64,000 nt of DNA from Adiantum capillus-veneris. Taxonomy: Eukaryota > Streptophyta > Polypodiopsida > Polypodiales > Pteridaceae. This document shows positions 33,500 to 46,530 of this stretch, in pieces (position 1 is the first letter of the stretch; the number at the start of each line of letters is the position of its first letter). The notes below the pieces were generated by a model that worked only from the letters and a program-made list of their open reading frames with translations, did no database searches and had not been told where the DNA came from. The DNA is taken from the NCBI GenBank assembly GCA_014529385.2, contig CM043969.1:25005946-25069945 (forward strand), written 5' to 3'. Position numbers and translations under genes: made by a program.

Positions 33500-35950
33500 T
33501 CATAATGCTATTTATTCAAAGCTTTGAGTCCCTTTGCACTTCATTCAACATGGTTCACTTGGATCTTGATTAGATAATGGTCATATGTGAATGTGCCAGG
33601 AGAGACATTTGTTTTCCATATTAGAATAGGGATACTATGATTTCTTGCTTGGACCAACATCAACATGTACTTTTTATTTCTTAATCTGTGTTCTTTTATT
33701 GTTACATGTGCTATCTAGATTGGCCACCTATCCATTCTAGGTTAATTTTTTGGCTAAAATACAGAATAAACATGAATATGATATAACACACAAGCATGCT
33801 TTTCTTGGGAATGAAAGATAGAAAATATAGAAAAATTGAGCGTGGATTGGATGGGTGGTCAATCTATGTGTAGATATGTACATGTAAAAACATACGACCA
33901 TCACTTGATCTAGAATGGACAGGTGGTCAATCTAGACAACACATGGAACTCTTAAAGAACATGGTTATGCATGTTTTTCCTAGAAAAGAGTGCATTCACA
34001 TATGACCATCACCTTACCTAAAATGGACAGGTGGTCAATCTCAAGTGCACACATGCATAACAAAGTACATCCCACAAGCTAGCCTGGAATGGAGAGATGC
34101 TAAGCGATACACATGAATATGAAAGAACATACAAGCATGCTTTTCTTGGGAAAGAAAAATAGAAAATATAGGAAAAATGAGCATGGATTGGACAAGTAGT
34201 CAATGTATGTGTAGATATGCATATGTAACAACATACGACCATCACCTAACCTAGAATTGATGGGTGGTAAATCCTAGATAACACATGTGACTATTAAAGA
34301 ACATGGTTATGCATGTCATTCTTAGAAAAGAGCACATTCATGTAGGACCATCACCTGACCTAGAATGGACATGTGGCTAAGATACACAATACACATGAAT
34401 GTGAAAAAACATACAAGCCTGCTTTTCTTGGGAAGGAAAGATAGCCAATGTAGAAAAAATGAACCTCGATTGGACATGTGATCAATCTATGTGTAGATAT
34501 ACGCATGTAACAATAGATGACCATCATTTGATCTAAAATGGACAGGTGGTCAATCTAGATAACGCATGTGACTATTAAAGAACATGGTTATGCATGTCAT
34601 TATTAGAAAAGAGAATATTTACATATGACCATCACCAGACCTAGAATAGACAGGTGGTCAATTTGAATAGCACATATACATAACAAAGTACATCCCACCA
34701 TAACTTAGCCTCAAAGGAAAAAATGACTAAGATACACAAAACACGTGAATATGAAAGAACATACAAGCATGCCTTTTTCGGGAAAGAAAGATAGAAATAT
34801 AGAAAAAATAAACTTGGATTGATCATGCGGTAAATCTATGTGTAGATATACACATGTAACAACATACAACCATCACTTAACCTAGAAGGGATAGTTGGTC
34901 AATTTAAACAACACATGTGCCTATTAAAGAAGATGGTTATGCATGTCTTTCCTAGAAAAGAGCACATTCACATATGACCATCACTTGACCTAGAATGGAT
35001 AGGTGGACAATCTAAAGTGCACATATGCATAAAAAAGTACATCCCACCATAATCTACTATGGAATGGAAAGATGAATAAGATATTCAATACACATAACAT
35101 GAAAGAATATACAAGCACACTTTTCCAAGGAAAGATAGATAGAAAAAATAGAAAAAATGAGTCTGGATTGGACAAGTGGTCAATCTAGGTGCAAATATAC
35201 CTATGTAAGAACATACCCATGTGTATGAAATAACATTCAAGCATGCTTTTCTTGGGAAAGAAAGACAAAAGATATAGAAAAAATGATTCTAGATTGGACA
35301 GGTGGTCAATCTATGTGGAGATATGCACATACAAAAACATATGACCATCATTTGACATAGAACGGACAAGTGGTCAATCTAAACAACACATGTGACTATT
35401 AAAGATAAAAAATGAAGTTGGATTGAACATGTGGTTAATCTATGTGTAGATATGCACATATAGCAACATACAACCATCACTTGACCTAGAATGGATATGT
35501 GGTCAATCTAAACAACACATGTACCTATTAAAGGACATGGTTGTGCATGTCTTTCTTAGAAAAGAACACATTCACATATGACCATCACTTGAGCTAGGAT
35601 GGACAGGTGGCCAATCTAAAGTGCACATATCTTAATTTGTGTTCTTTTATTGTTACATGTGCTATCTAGATTGGCCACCTATCCATTCTAGCTCAAGTGA
35701 TGCTAATATGGTGATTCTTATCCATACATTCTCTCTAAATTGACCACATGTCCATTCTAGGTTAGTTTTTGTTAGATTTTTTAACTCTCTTCACTAAAAA
35801 AATTATGCTAGTATGTTCTTTCTGTGCCCTAGTTTTTAATGTTTCTTGTTCAGTCAAAAGTACACTCTAGAATGGTCATTTGGCCATTCTTGGTAAACAA
35901 ATATTTCTACTATTAGAGGATCACTATTATAGAACAATACATGTCTAACT
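33500..35950. repeat. satellite array I, boxes of CCTAGAATGGACAGGTGG
   Basis: Degenerate copies of CCTAGAATGGACAGGTGGTC recur every 80-130 bp, mixed with recurring blocks such as CAAGCATGCTTTTCTTGGGA and AACATACGACCATCAC. Copies run in one orientation from about 33905 to 35620. A reversed box (ATTGGCCACCTATCCATTCT) lies before them at 33718 and more after 35670, so the array is inverted at both edges. Frames of 60-75 codons on the minus strand are repeat periodicity. Copies are too diverged for recent amplification. Confidence 0.85.
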
Positions 35951-37570
35951 TAAATACATTCTTTTAGATTTAGTATGATAACAATAGAAATTATAGCCAC
36001 TTGTAGCCACTTAAAAATCATATTTTTTAATGGAATGATAAGCGAACACACCACCTAGCCATTCAAAACTTAGCTTGACACGCTACGGGGTCCATCATTT
36101 AGTCATTCTAAACTTAATATTATAAAATATGTGTCATAGATATACAAATTTCTTTGTCATTCTAAACTCATTCAAGAAAGTTATGGCATTAAAACTAGAC
36201 TTGTAATGAGCCACAAAACTAGCTAAAACCATAAAAGATGGCTCCGATCAGGATTTTAGAAATTGAAACATAACTTTTGTATATGACATCAAAATTTCAT
36301 GGAACTTCTTAATTATTAGTTCAAGATATGAAAAAAAGTTTCTAAACACACAATTTACATGAAAATCTCAAAAATAAAAAATTTTACTTCTCTAAAATTA
36401 GCAAATTTTACGTAAAACTGGACTTTACTACTTAACTTTGAGAAGTTAAAAATGTCGCCAGTCTTTCTATGTGGGTTAAAAAATCTTGTTACATCTATCA
36501 CATACCTATTGAGGGATTTTTCAAAGAAGTTTGGACCTGCTTAGCAAATGATTTGATTTACTTTCAAAAGAAAATATTAAAAAATTATCCATCCGCATAA
36601 AAATGTTGTAGAGAATGGCAATGGAAAGACACCTTTCGACCTTCATTTAGCTTTGTACTATTTTTTATCAACTCAGATCGAGTGTTGGTCATAATTCCTT
36701 GAAACCATTTTCTATTTAGATAACTAGTGTTGGAAAATATTTTACAAAAGTCTCTAAAAGCCACAAAAATGGCTAATTTTTTACAGGACTAGTGTTAAAG
36801 AAAAAATCTAAAAGTCATTTTTGCTACAAACCAATTAGGATGCATCAATTTGACATGATATATCCTTTAGATGTCCATTCTAAAATTGATTCTAAATATT
36901 TGATGTAATAGGCATGTATATTTTAGCCAACCAAAAGTTACAGTTTTTGTTTTGGGTAAAGAGGGATGTAGACTTACCACTTTGCTATGATACTACATTA
37001 AGATAAACAAATTGAACGTGATAAATATCCATCACTTGGACAAACTAAGTATATCATATGTACATGCTTAAATTGATTGTGACAATCCACACACATGTTA
37101 CTAATCAAGTCTTTCAATGGAATGTGAAGTAGATCCACCACATGGCCTTTCTAGACATAGCTTGGCTTAAAACTAATTCTCTTGAAACCATTACACTTGG
37201 ATATGTTAATCACATCAAATGCCACTCCCTTTTCACATCCATAATATTTTTATTCCTCATAACAACTAAATGATAAACTAAAAAAATCATTATACATTTT
37301 AATTCTTATATAGTGCTAAAAGCATGGCTAACAATCTGGAGTACACATGAGTTAGTCATCTCAAATACTTTTCTTGTTATTAGTAAAAATATTCTAAAAT
37401 AATCTAGGATTAATTATTACCATATGAGACATTTTCTAAACATTGTGCTCAACAAATCTTACTTTAGAGATGGTTCTTAACCATGTGATAAACTTACTTA
37501 AGAAAGAACACTTCATTAGAGAAGGATGTCCTTCATTATATCATACTTTTGAGATACAATGTTACTATTA
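35951..37570. other. AT-rich stretch without a recognisable gene
   Basis: Only scattered, strongly decayed satellite-like phrases (such as CATTCTAAACTTA) are seen. No long frame and no LTR end was found. Confidence 0.6.
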
Positions 37571-37690
37571 TATAAAGAACTTAAAAACGTGCTATAGTAA
37601 GAATATAACTTTTCTAAAAAAAAAATAGTTTGTTAAATCTTTGAGTCCCCTTGAAATAGGGTGCACTCTACATAGCACTTCATTCAACAA
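37571..37690. repeat. module shared by the satellites and FCP1-like flanks
   Basis: TATAAAGAACTTAAAAACGTG, then GTAAGAATATAACTT, then TTTGAGTCCCCTTGAAATAG and GGTGCACTC, occur here, at 45297-45420 and in part at 44594-44660. The GAGTCCCCTT...GGTGCACTC part is the reverse complement of the 39-bp repeat at 59394-59520. Confidence 0.75.
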
Positions 37691-37810
37691 AAAAAAATAA
37701 AAATGACCACTAAATTGATTATCAAAATATTGTACAATGGCTTGCAATAGCCAAAAAAAATAATTAAAAGTCTCCATTCCATCCACAAAGTTTGATGCAC
37801 TATCATTGAA

Positions 37811-38614
37811 TCAATCCGAACTTTTCCTTCTTGATAAGTACACATTTGTGACATAGTTTGTCTCAGGATCTTCAAACATATTGAGAACTGTGTTGCATGT
37901 ATAATCCCTTTTGTTTTGGAGCATGTAACCACCCTAGCAACCAAGGTATCATGGTTGTCTCCAAGAAGCTTTGAAGTTCTAGCAGTGAGACTGTCTCCAC
38001 ATTTTTGGAAAGATAAGGTATGCGCCTTGCATATTCCACATAACTCTATATGGGCTGTCATAAAAAATCAAAGTATTCCCTGCATGTAAATCATGAAACA
38101 TATCCTATACCAATGACAAATTATTGTGGTAAACTCTTTTATACCCCAACATAATATTTGGATTTTGGCAATTCTTGTTACTCAAGAGCATCATAAATTC
38201 TTGTTACTCAAGAGCATCATAAATTGATGATGCTCTTGTTACTCAAGAGCATCATAAGTTGACTATGATGGCTAGGAAAACATGTTTGAATGACTTTTTT
38301 AAGGTTGTAACAGCTCCAGATCCAAACCTCAAAGTAGTAAAAGCAAAAGTCTAAAAAGACATCTACATCAGGGCGTATAGCAAAACAAATTTTGTCTTCT
38401 TTTATGAGGCACATGTGGGCAGTCCATGATGGTATGGCATCGCCATGTTGCATTTCAATCGACTTAAGTAGTAGGCCTTCAATGTCCAAGATAAGGAATC
38501 TTCTTTCTTTCTTGAGCATAAGTGGCATCTGACTAAAGGATGAATAATCTTCTTTTGAAGGTCCCTTAGAAGTACCACTAGATGAGTCCTCATGGATTGA
38601 AGAAGATTTCCATC
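37811..38614 (-). pseudogene. FCP1/HAD phosphatase-like gene fragment, copy 1
   Basis: A minus-strand exon begins at 38614 after the acceptor-like TTTCTTTATTAG. It reads SGTSKGPSKEDYS, FLILDIEGLLLKSIEM, IRPDVDVFLDFCFYYFE and VWIWSCYNLKKV, matching copy 3 (58633-59274) closely and the FCP1/NLI-interacting-factor branch of the HAD family in outline. A tandem triplication of about 30 bp at 38178-38262 breaks the frame; it resumes as QNPNIMLGYKRVYHNNL, NTLIFYDSPYRVMWNM, ETNYVTNVYLSRRK and stops near 37811. There are further stops. Motif I is DIEG, lacking the second Asp of DxD, and the DD of motif III is YD. It is a pseudogene. Host gene origin is likely. Confidence 0.72.
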
Positions 38615-38841
38615 CTAATAAAGAAATAATTTTTGGTTTTCAGTCTGCATTGAAAACATGGAAAATTAGCCAAGGCTGGATAATTTCTAGTGTAAATGTA
38701 CACATAACCAAGAAAGAACATATTTGTATTTAATATAGCTAGAATAAATAGATTACTAATATAGATTACACATGCATCCAATAAAGAAGATAATGATAAG
38801 TTGTACATTTTTGAATAGTTGAAGCCTTGTATGGTTTGCAA

Positions 38842-40400
38842 TCTAGATTGGCCACCTGTCCATTCTAGGTTAGTTTTTGGCTAAGATACACAATACAGAT
38901 GAATATGAAAGAACATACAAGCATGCTTTTCTTGGGAAAGAAAGATAGAAAATATAGAAAAAATGAGTGTGGATTGGATGGGTGGTCAATCTATGTGTAG
39001 ATATGTACATGTAACAACATACGACCATCACTTGATCTAGAATGGACAGGTGGTGAATCTAGACAACACATGTATTTCTTAAAGAACATGGTTATGCATG
39101 TATTTCCTAGAAAAGAGCACATTCACATATGACCATCACCTAACCTAGAATGGCTAACCTAGAATGGACAGGTGGTCAATCTCAAGTGCACATATGCATA
39201 ACAAAGTACATCCCACTATAAGCTATAGGGTGGAATGGAGAGATGGCTAAGATACATAATACACATGAATATGAAAGAACTTACAAGCATGCTTTTCTTG
39301 GGAACGAAAAATAGAAAATGTAGGAAAAATGAGCATGGATTGGACAAGTGGATAATGTATGTATAGATATGCACATGTAACAACATACGACCATCACCTG
39401 ACCTAGAATGGATGGGTGGTCAATCTAGATAACACATGTGACTATTAAAGAACATGGTTATGCATGTCATTCTAAGAAAAGAGAACATTCACATATGACC
39501 ATCACCTGACCTAAAATGGACATACACCTTAATATGAAAGAACATACAAGCACACTTTTCTAGGGAAAGATAGATAGAATTTTAGAAAAAATGAGTTTGG
39601 ATTGGACAAGTGGTCAATCTAGGTGCAAATATACCTATGTAAGAACATACACATGTGTATGAAATAACATACAAGCATGTTTTTTTTGGGAAAGAAGGAT
39701 AGAAGGGATAGAAAAAATGAATCTAGATTAGATAGGTGGTCAATCTATGTGGAGATATGCACATACAACAATGTATGACCATCATTTGACCTAGAATGGA
39801 CAAGTGGTCAATTTAAACAACACATGTGACTATTAAAGATAAAAAATGATATGGGATTGGACATCATTTGACCTAGAATGGGCAAGTGGTCAATCTAGAT
39901 AGCACATGTGACTATTAAATAACATGGTTATTCATGTCATTCTTAGAAAAGATTACATTCATATATGACCATCACGAGACCTAGAATAGACATGTGGTCA
40001 ATGTGAATAGCACATATACATAGCAAATCATATCCCACCATAACCTAGCATCGAAGGGACAAATGACTAAGATACACACAACACATGAATATGAAAGAAT
40101 GTACAAGGATGCCTTTTTTGGGAAAGAAAGATAGAAAATATAGAAAAAAGGAACTTGGAGATCATGTGATAAATCTATGTGTAGATATACACATGTAACA
40201 ACATACGACCATCACTTGACCTAGAAAGGATAGGTGGTCAATCTAAACAACACATGTGCCTATTAAAGAACATGGTTATGCATGTCTTTTCTAGAAAAGA
40301 GCACATTCACATATGGCCATCACCTAGAATTGACCACTTTTTTATTCATCTAGCCTAGAATAGATAGAAGGCTCATCTAACGTGCGCATATTGACGACGT
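38842..40400. repeat. satellite array II, same family as array I
   Basis: It starts with the same inversion junction as array I: a reversed box, then GGTTAGTTTTTGGCTAAGAT, then the forward blocks CAAGCATGCTTTTCTTGGGA and TCTAGAATGGACAGGTGG. Arrays I and II therefore descend from one duplicated segment. Copies are forward up to about 40380. Confidence 0.82.
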
Positions 40401-41073
40401 GTCTATTTTAGACATGATACTTTGCTAGATTTATCAAAAATTGAATCTCTTGGGGAGCTTGGTCATTACATGTTGAACTTATTATCACATTATTCACCAT
40501 TATCTGTCTACCACTTAGTCTTCTAAACCTTCCAAAGAAATATTTTGCATAAAATTCCAAGAAAACCATGCAACCTCTCTCAATAAAACCACTTATAAAT
40601 TTGAAATTGGCAACTTGGTCATTCTAGATTAAAAATATTGACCTTCATAGTCTAGAGAAATCTATTGCGAGAAACTATGAAAATTATCAAACTCCATTTG
40701 TGATTTCACAATGTCCTAGGCCTCCTTCTTGATTAAAATTTAGTACTTGGATTTCTACAGTGAACAAAGTTTCTACAACTAATTATAGAATAACCCAAGT
40801 TACACATTATAGCAAGTGATATTTGAAAACCCAACAAAGGAAAACGACGTGTTAATACAAAATATTCTTGAGAATATGAAATTGTGTTCTTAATACATGT
40901 CTACAATCACATTAAAGTCTCCAATCTGCTGCAAGTCTCTACATATCATGCTTCAAATAACATACTCCCTAAAGCAAATTTGCAAGAATAAACACAATAA
41001 ATTGTCAATCAAAATATTTATACTAGATAACTTCTAGTGTAAATTAAGAGTATGGCTAGGATTGAGCATTACC
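40401..41073. other. stretch without a recognisable gene
   Basis: It is AT-rich. No frame, repeat box or LTR end stands out. It could be the 3' untranslated or flanking part of FCP1-like copy 2. Confidence 0.5.
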
Positions 41074-42252
41074 TTAGAGTCCCTTATCAAGTTTGAGAAA
41101 ATTGTGCTGAAATAACAACTTCTTGATTAAGGCTCTTGCAGATACAGCCTTCAAGGGTGCAGTTGTGCAACCTAGTTTCCTTGCTAATGAAATCAATTGA
41201 GGCCCCTTCATGGTGTCAATAGTTGAGGCTTGTTTTGACAATATCTCTCTTATCTTCTGCCTTTTTGTTTCTTGTTGGCTATTTGAGTTTGTTGACCCCT
41301 CTTGTGTGTCAATAACATTATCTATTGGCAACATACCTGTTTCAACTTCTTGCATTGACCATTTTGCATTAGGTTCTCTCCAATATGCAATGACAACATC
41401 ACACTTGCTATCATTGGAAATTGGGGGTTGTCCATACCGCTCTCATTCAATAGCTGCACGAACATCCCTGGCTTCATCAAGCTTCAATAAATATGGAAGT
41501 AGCTCACCCATGAGAACATTTTCCATCTTATTTTTCTCATCAAACATCATTGGGAATATGTAGTTGTTTGGTATGAGGAGTCATCAATAAGAATTGTTCG
41601 TCAAGGATCACATTTAAACCCAAAAGACATTTTGGCTAGTGGCTTAAACATTGCTTGCACATTTGGATTGTCCAGTCGATATAGGTTCTCAAGAACAAAG
41701 CAAGATTCTTGACCCCACACTGCAAAGAATGGTAATGTTGTCTCTGCCCTATTTGACAGTGTCCTTACAATTTGGAGAACATTAGCTAGTTTAGCTGTTG
41801 ACCAAATTCCCACATTGAATCTTTGCAATAAAAACTGTAGAAACTCAAGACATCTTGGCCTAAGAACAATATATCCTCTAGAGTCTAGTTGAATAGACTC
41901 ACGAAGGTTGGATGATTGGGGGCAACATTTTAGTAAAACACTATTCAAGTCCAACACAATTGTCAACATGGACTTCTTTGACATTGTTGGGCTTGAGCTA
42001 CTGGCATCAACTTGATCATCTTGCAATTCTTTTTCAAGTTGTAATCCATCATCCATTGGAGCGGTTGCCACTCGATGAACCAACACATCATTATTGCTAC
42101 CATCTCCCACTTGTTGATCAATTTTGTCTCCTACAACATATTTCAAATAGATTAAATGCGTTTCAAGGCTTCCATCAATGTGCATATTAGGGAATCCTTA
42201 CCTAGTGTTTGTGTTGGGAGCGTGGATGTAGAAACCATGTCATGTTCTGTAT
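41074..42252 (-). pseudogene. FCP1/HAD phosphatase-like gene, copy 2, with two exons visible
   Basis: Exon a is 42252-42202, bounded by TTTGTTTCCTTTAG and GTAAGGATT. Intron 42201-42131 ends ATATGTTGTAG. Exon b continues in frame: GDKIDQQVGDG, then MLTIVLDLNSVLLKC (motif I, DLNS), LRPRCLEFLQFLLQRFNVGIWST (motif II region), then a TGA near 41600, RTILIDDSSY (motif III), a frameshift near 41560, and a tail with ENVLMGELLPYLLKLDEARDV and KGPQLISLARKLG to the stop at 41074. The C-terminal helix-rich tail is not in copies 1 and 3. The second Asp of motif I is Asn, so even an intact protein may lack phosphatase activity. The stops and shift make this copy a pseudogene unless further splicing removes them. 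Confidence 0.72.
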
Positions 42253-42780
42253 CTAAAGGAAACAAAGTAGCAGTATTGCAAAATTAGTCAAAACAATTAG
42301 AAAAGGTAGAGAAACAAGGCACAAGGTGAAGAAAATACAATATCATTTGAGGGTATCAAGAAAAAAAGATAATGAAGGTAGTTCTTGAAACATACAAAAG
42401 CAAGAAAATGTAGTGAAAAAATATGACATTAAGGATTCACACGCTAGAACTGCCACATTAATTTGTTATCCTAGAATGGATAAGTGGCCAGTCTAGAGTT
42501 ACCTATGCCTAAGGAAGATCATAAAGAAAATAACCCATCCCAAGGTGGGTGGCTTAAACTTGAACTTACCATGCTTTTATTTTGTAGTGAAATTCATGAT
42601 TATATTAGAATCCAATGGATGTTTTCAAGTGTCAACAAGTTCAACCTAATTACCTTTACCTATTCTACATTGCATGTGGAAAATGTAGAGCACATTCTCT
42701 AAGAAAATTGATTAGAAAAGTTGACATATTCCAAAATTAGAATGAACTTGTTGATAAATCTAGAGTTCAAATGTGCCTAG
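42253..42780. other. upstream intron or flank of FCP1-like copy 2
   Basis: The sequence before the acceptor at 42253 is AT-rich with stops in all frames. More exons may lie here but none was recognised. One satellite box (CCTAGAATGGATAAGTGGCC) is at about 42470. Confidence 0.5.
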
Positions 42781-45700
42781 ATTCTGCTTTTGGTGGGATG
42801 TACTTTGTTTTGCATATGTACACTTCAGAATGGCCACCTATCCATTCTAGGTTAGATGTTGTCATATGTGAATGTGTCATTTAAAAAAAAAGACTGTGAA
42901 TGTGTCCTTTTAAAAAAAGACATACATAACAATGTTCTTTCATAATCAATTGTGTTGCCTAGATTGGCCACTTGTCCATTCTAGGTCAAGTTATGGTCAT
43001 ATGTTGTTACGTGTGCATATGTGCACCTAGATTGTCCACTTGTCCATTCTACGTTCAATTTTTCTAAGAAAGATAAATGAAAAACTTTTGTCTTTTTTGC
43101 ACTAGCTCTAATGGATAGATAGATGTAAATATGTTTTTGTTGTCATATCCGGACTTCAGATTGGCTACCTATCCATTCTACCTTATATGATGGACATATG
43201 TTTTTACATGTGCAAATGTGCACCTAGATTGACCATTCGTCCATTCTAGGTTCATTTTTTCTAGATTTTTCATCTTTCTTTCCTAAGAACATCATGCTCG
43301 CATGTTCTTTCATACTCATGTGTCTTAGCCATCTATCCATTTGAGATTAGGTTATGGTGGGATGCAATTTGTTCTGCATACGTACACTTAAGATTGGACA
43401 CCTATCAAAGAATTTTCAAATGATGGTCATATACGAATGTGCCCGTTTCAAGAAATACATGTGTTTTTGTACTAGATTAGAAGGATGCTATGATTTCTTG
43501 CTTGGACCAATGTCTTCTGACACATGTTCATTTTCTAAGGCACATGTAATTACTCTTTCTTAGTTTGTGTTCTTTTATTGTTACATGTGCTATCTAGATT
43601 AACCACTTGTCCATTCTAGGTTAGGTGATGTTAATGTGGTGATTCCTATGCATACATGCTCTCTAGATTGATCACATGTCCGTTCTAGGTTAGTTTTTCG
43701 ACTCTGTTTCACTAAAAAAGCATGCTAGTATGTTCTTTCTATGCCCTTTCTTTTGATGCATCAACACATGTATATCTGTTCTTGTTCAGTCAAAAGTACA
43801 CTCTAGAATGGCCATTTGGCCATTCTTGGTAAAGAAACATGTGGTTTTCTCGATATTGTCCATCTACCCATTCTTGGTAAGGCTGATAAGGTGGACATCA
43901 AGATATCAAGACACATGTGATTTTCTCCAGAGTGGCCATCTTTCCAATTTTGGTAACATGTGGTTTTCAAGATTGGTTAGAGTAGCCACCTGTCTATTCT
44001 AAGTCAGGTGATGTCATATGTGAATGTGACCTTTTCTATGAAAGACATGTGTAATTATGTTATTTAATAGTCACATGTATTGTCGAGATTGGTCACCTAT
44101 CCATTCCAGGTCAAGTGATTGTCAAATGTTGTTACATGTGTATATGTTCCCCCAGATTGACCACATGTCTATTCCAGGTTCAATTTTTCTAGATTTTCCA
44201 TCTCTCTTTTCTCAGAAAAGCATGATTATATGTTCTTCTATATTCATGTATATTGTGTATATTAGCCATCTATCTATTCTAGGCTAGGTTATGGTGGAAT
44301 TTACTTTGTTCTGCATATGTGCACTTTAGATTGGCCACCTATCTGGCCACCTATCTATTCTAGGTCAAGTGATGGTTATATGTGAATGTATGTTCTTTAA
44401 TATTCACATGTGTTGTCTAGATTTTCTATCTGTCCATTCTAGGTTAGGTAATGTTCATAAATGTTACATGTGCATATGTGTTGCGTAGATTGGCCACTTG
44501 TCCATTCTAGGTCAGGTGATGGTCATATGTTGGTACGTGTGCATATGTGTTGCCTAGATTGGCCACTTGTCCATTCTAGGTCAAGTGGTGGTCATATATA
44601 AAGAACTTAAAAACATGCTATAGTAAGAAGATAACTTGTCTACAAAAAACATTAGTTTGTTAAATCTACATATGACCATCACTTGACCTAGATGAATTAC
44701 ATGAAATTGACCATTACCTGGCTAACTTGTCTACAAAAAACATTAGTTTGTTAAAGCTACAATTGACCATCACCTGACCTAGATAAACTACATAAAATTG
44801 ACCATCACCTGGCGTAGATGAACTACATGAAATTGACCACATGCATCTATGCCCCTAAATTGACCACCTGTCCATTCCAAGTTCATTTTTTCTAGATTTT
44901 CCATCTCTTCTCTAAGAAAAGCATGCTTGTATGTTCTTTTATATTTATGTGTACTGTGTGTCTTAGCCATCTATCCATTCTAGGTTAGATTATGGTGGGA
45001 TGTACTTTGTTTTGCATATGTATAATTCAGATTTGACAACTGTCCATTCTAGGTCAAGTGATGGTCATATGTGAATGTGTTCTTTAAAAAAAAAAACACA
45101 TAACTATGTTCTTTAATAGTCACACGTGTTGCATAGATTGGCCATGTGTCCATTCTAGATCAACTAATGGTCATATGTTGTTACATGTGCATATTGTTTC
45201 CTAGATTGGCCACTTGTCCCTTCCAGGTCAAGTGATGGTCTTATGTGCATATGTGATTCCCAGACTGGCCACGTGTCCATTCTAGGTCATGTGATGGTCA
45301 TATATAAAGAACTTCAAAACATGCTATAGTAAGAAGATAACTTTTCTACAAATAATTTAGTTCATCAAAGCTTTGAGTCCCCTTAAAGTAGGGTGCACTC
45401 TATAGAGCACTTTATTCAATATGGTTCACTTGGATCTAGGTTAGATGATGGTCTTATATGAGTGTGCCCATTTTCGAAAAAAACATGTTAGATGATGGTC
45501 TTATATGAGTGTGCCCATATTAGATTAGAAGGATACTATGATTTCTTGCTTGAACCAACATCTTTGGACACATGTTCAATTTCTAAACCACATGTAATTG
45601 TTCTTTCTTAGTTTGTGTTGTTTTATTGTTACATGTGCTATCTATATTGCCCACATATCCATTCTAGGTTAGGTGATTCTAATATGGTGAGTCCTATGCG

Positions 45701-46530
45701 TACATGATCCCTAGATTGACCACATGTCCATTCTAGCTTAGTTCTTGCTAGATTGTCCATCTCTTTTGACTAAAAAAAGCATTACACTCTAGAATGGCCA
45801 TTTGACCATTCTTAGTAAAGAAACATGTTTTTTTTTTGTAGATTGGCCATCGATCCATTCTTGATAAGGCTAGTACTGTGGAAATCAAGACATCAAAACA
45901 CATGTGGTTTTCTCGAGATTGGCCATCTTTACAGTTTTTATAACATGTGGTTGTCTGCATTAGTAAAGTGTGGTTACTTGTCCATTCTAGGTCAGATGGT
46001 GTCATATGTGAATGTGTCTTTTTCTATGAAAGACATGTGTAATTATGTTCTTTAATAGTCACATGTGTTGTCTAGATTGGCCACCTATCCATTCTAGGTT
46101 AGGTGATGGTCATATGTTGTGACATGTGTATTTGTGCCCCTAGATTGACCACATACAGTTCATTCTAGGTTCATTTTTGATATATTTACCATCTCTCTTT
46201 CCTAACAAAAGCATGCTTGTATGCTCTTTTATATTCATTTATATTGTGTATCTTATCCATCTGTTCATTCTAAGTTAGGTGATGGTGGAATGTACTTTTT
46301 TTGGCATATGTGAACTTCTGATTGGCCACTTGTCCATTCTAGGTCAAGTGATGGTGATATGTGAATGTGTTCTTTTTTACAAAAGACACACATAACAATG
46401 TTCTTTATTAGTCACATGTGCTACCTAAATTGACCACGTGTCAATTCTAGGCTAGGTAATGATCATATGTTGTTACATTTGAATATGTGTTGCCTAGATT
46501 GGCCACTTGTCCATTCTAGGTCCACCACTT
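42781..46530. repeat. satellite array III, reversed orientation, about 2.05-kb higher-order unit
   Basis: Boxes here read TTGGCCACTTGTCCATTCTA, the reverse of arrays I and II. A longer unit is visible: TGATTTCTTGCTTGGACC at 43491 recurs at 45539, and GTTACATGTGCTATCTA near 43577 recurs near 45628, with similar order of blocks between, giving about 2045 bp. The module TATAAAGAACTT...GGTGCACTC occurs at 45297-45420. Partial copies of the same order occur at 33625-33740 and 35640-35900. Confidence 0.82.

Noticed and set aside
34018-35175. Three similar minus-strand frames of 61-75 codons
   Set aside because: They recur with the satellite unit and have non-ATG starts; periodicity explains them.
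38590-38841. Minus-strand frame of 83 codons upstream of FCP1-like copy 1
   Set aside because: It crosses the acceptor-like site at 38615 in another frame and looks like intron sequence.
33500-46530. Possible CRISPR array
   Set aside because: Repeats are degenerate, unevenly spaced, present in both orientations, and the spacers are themselves repeated. The context is a plant genome.
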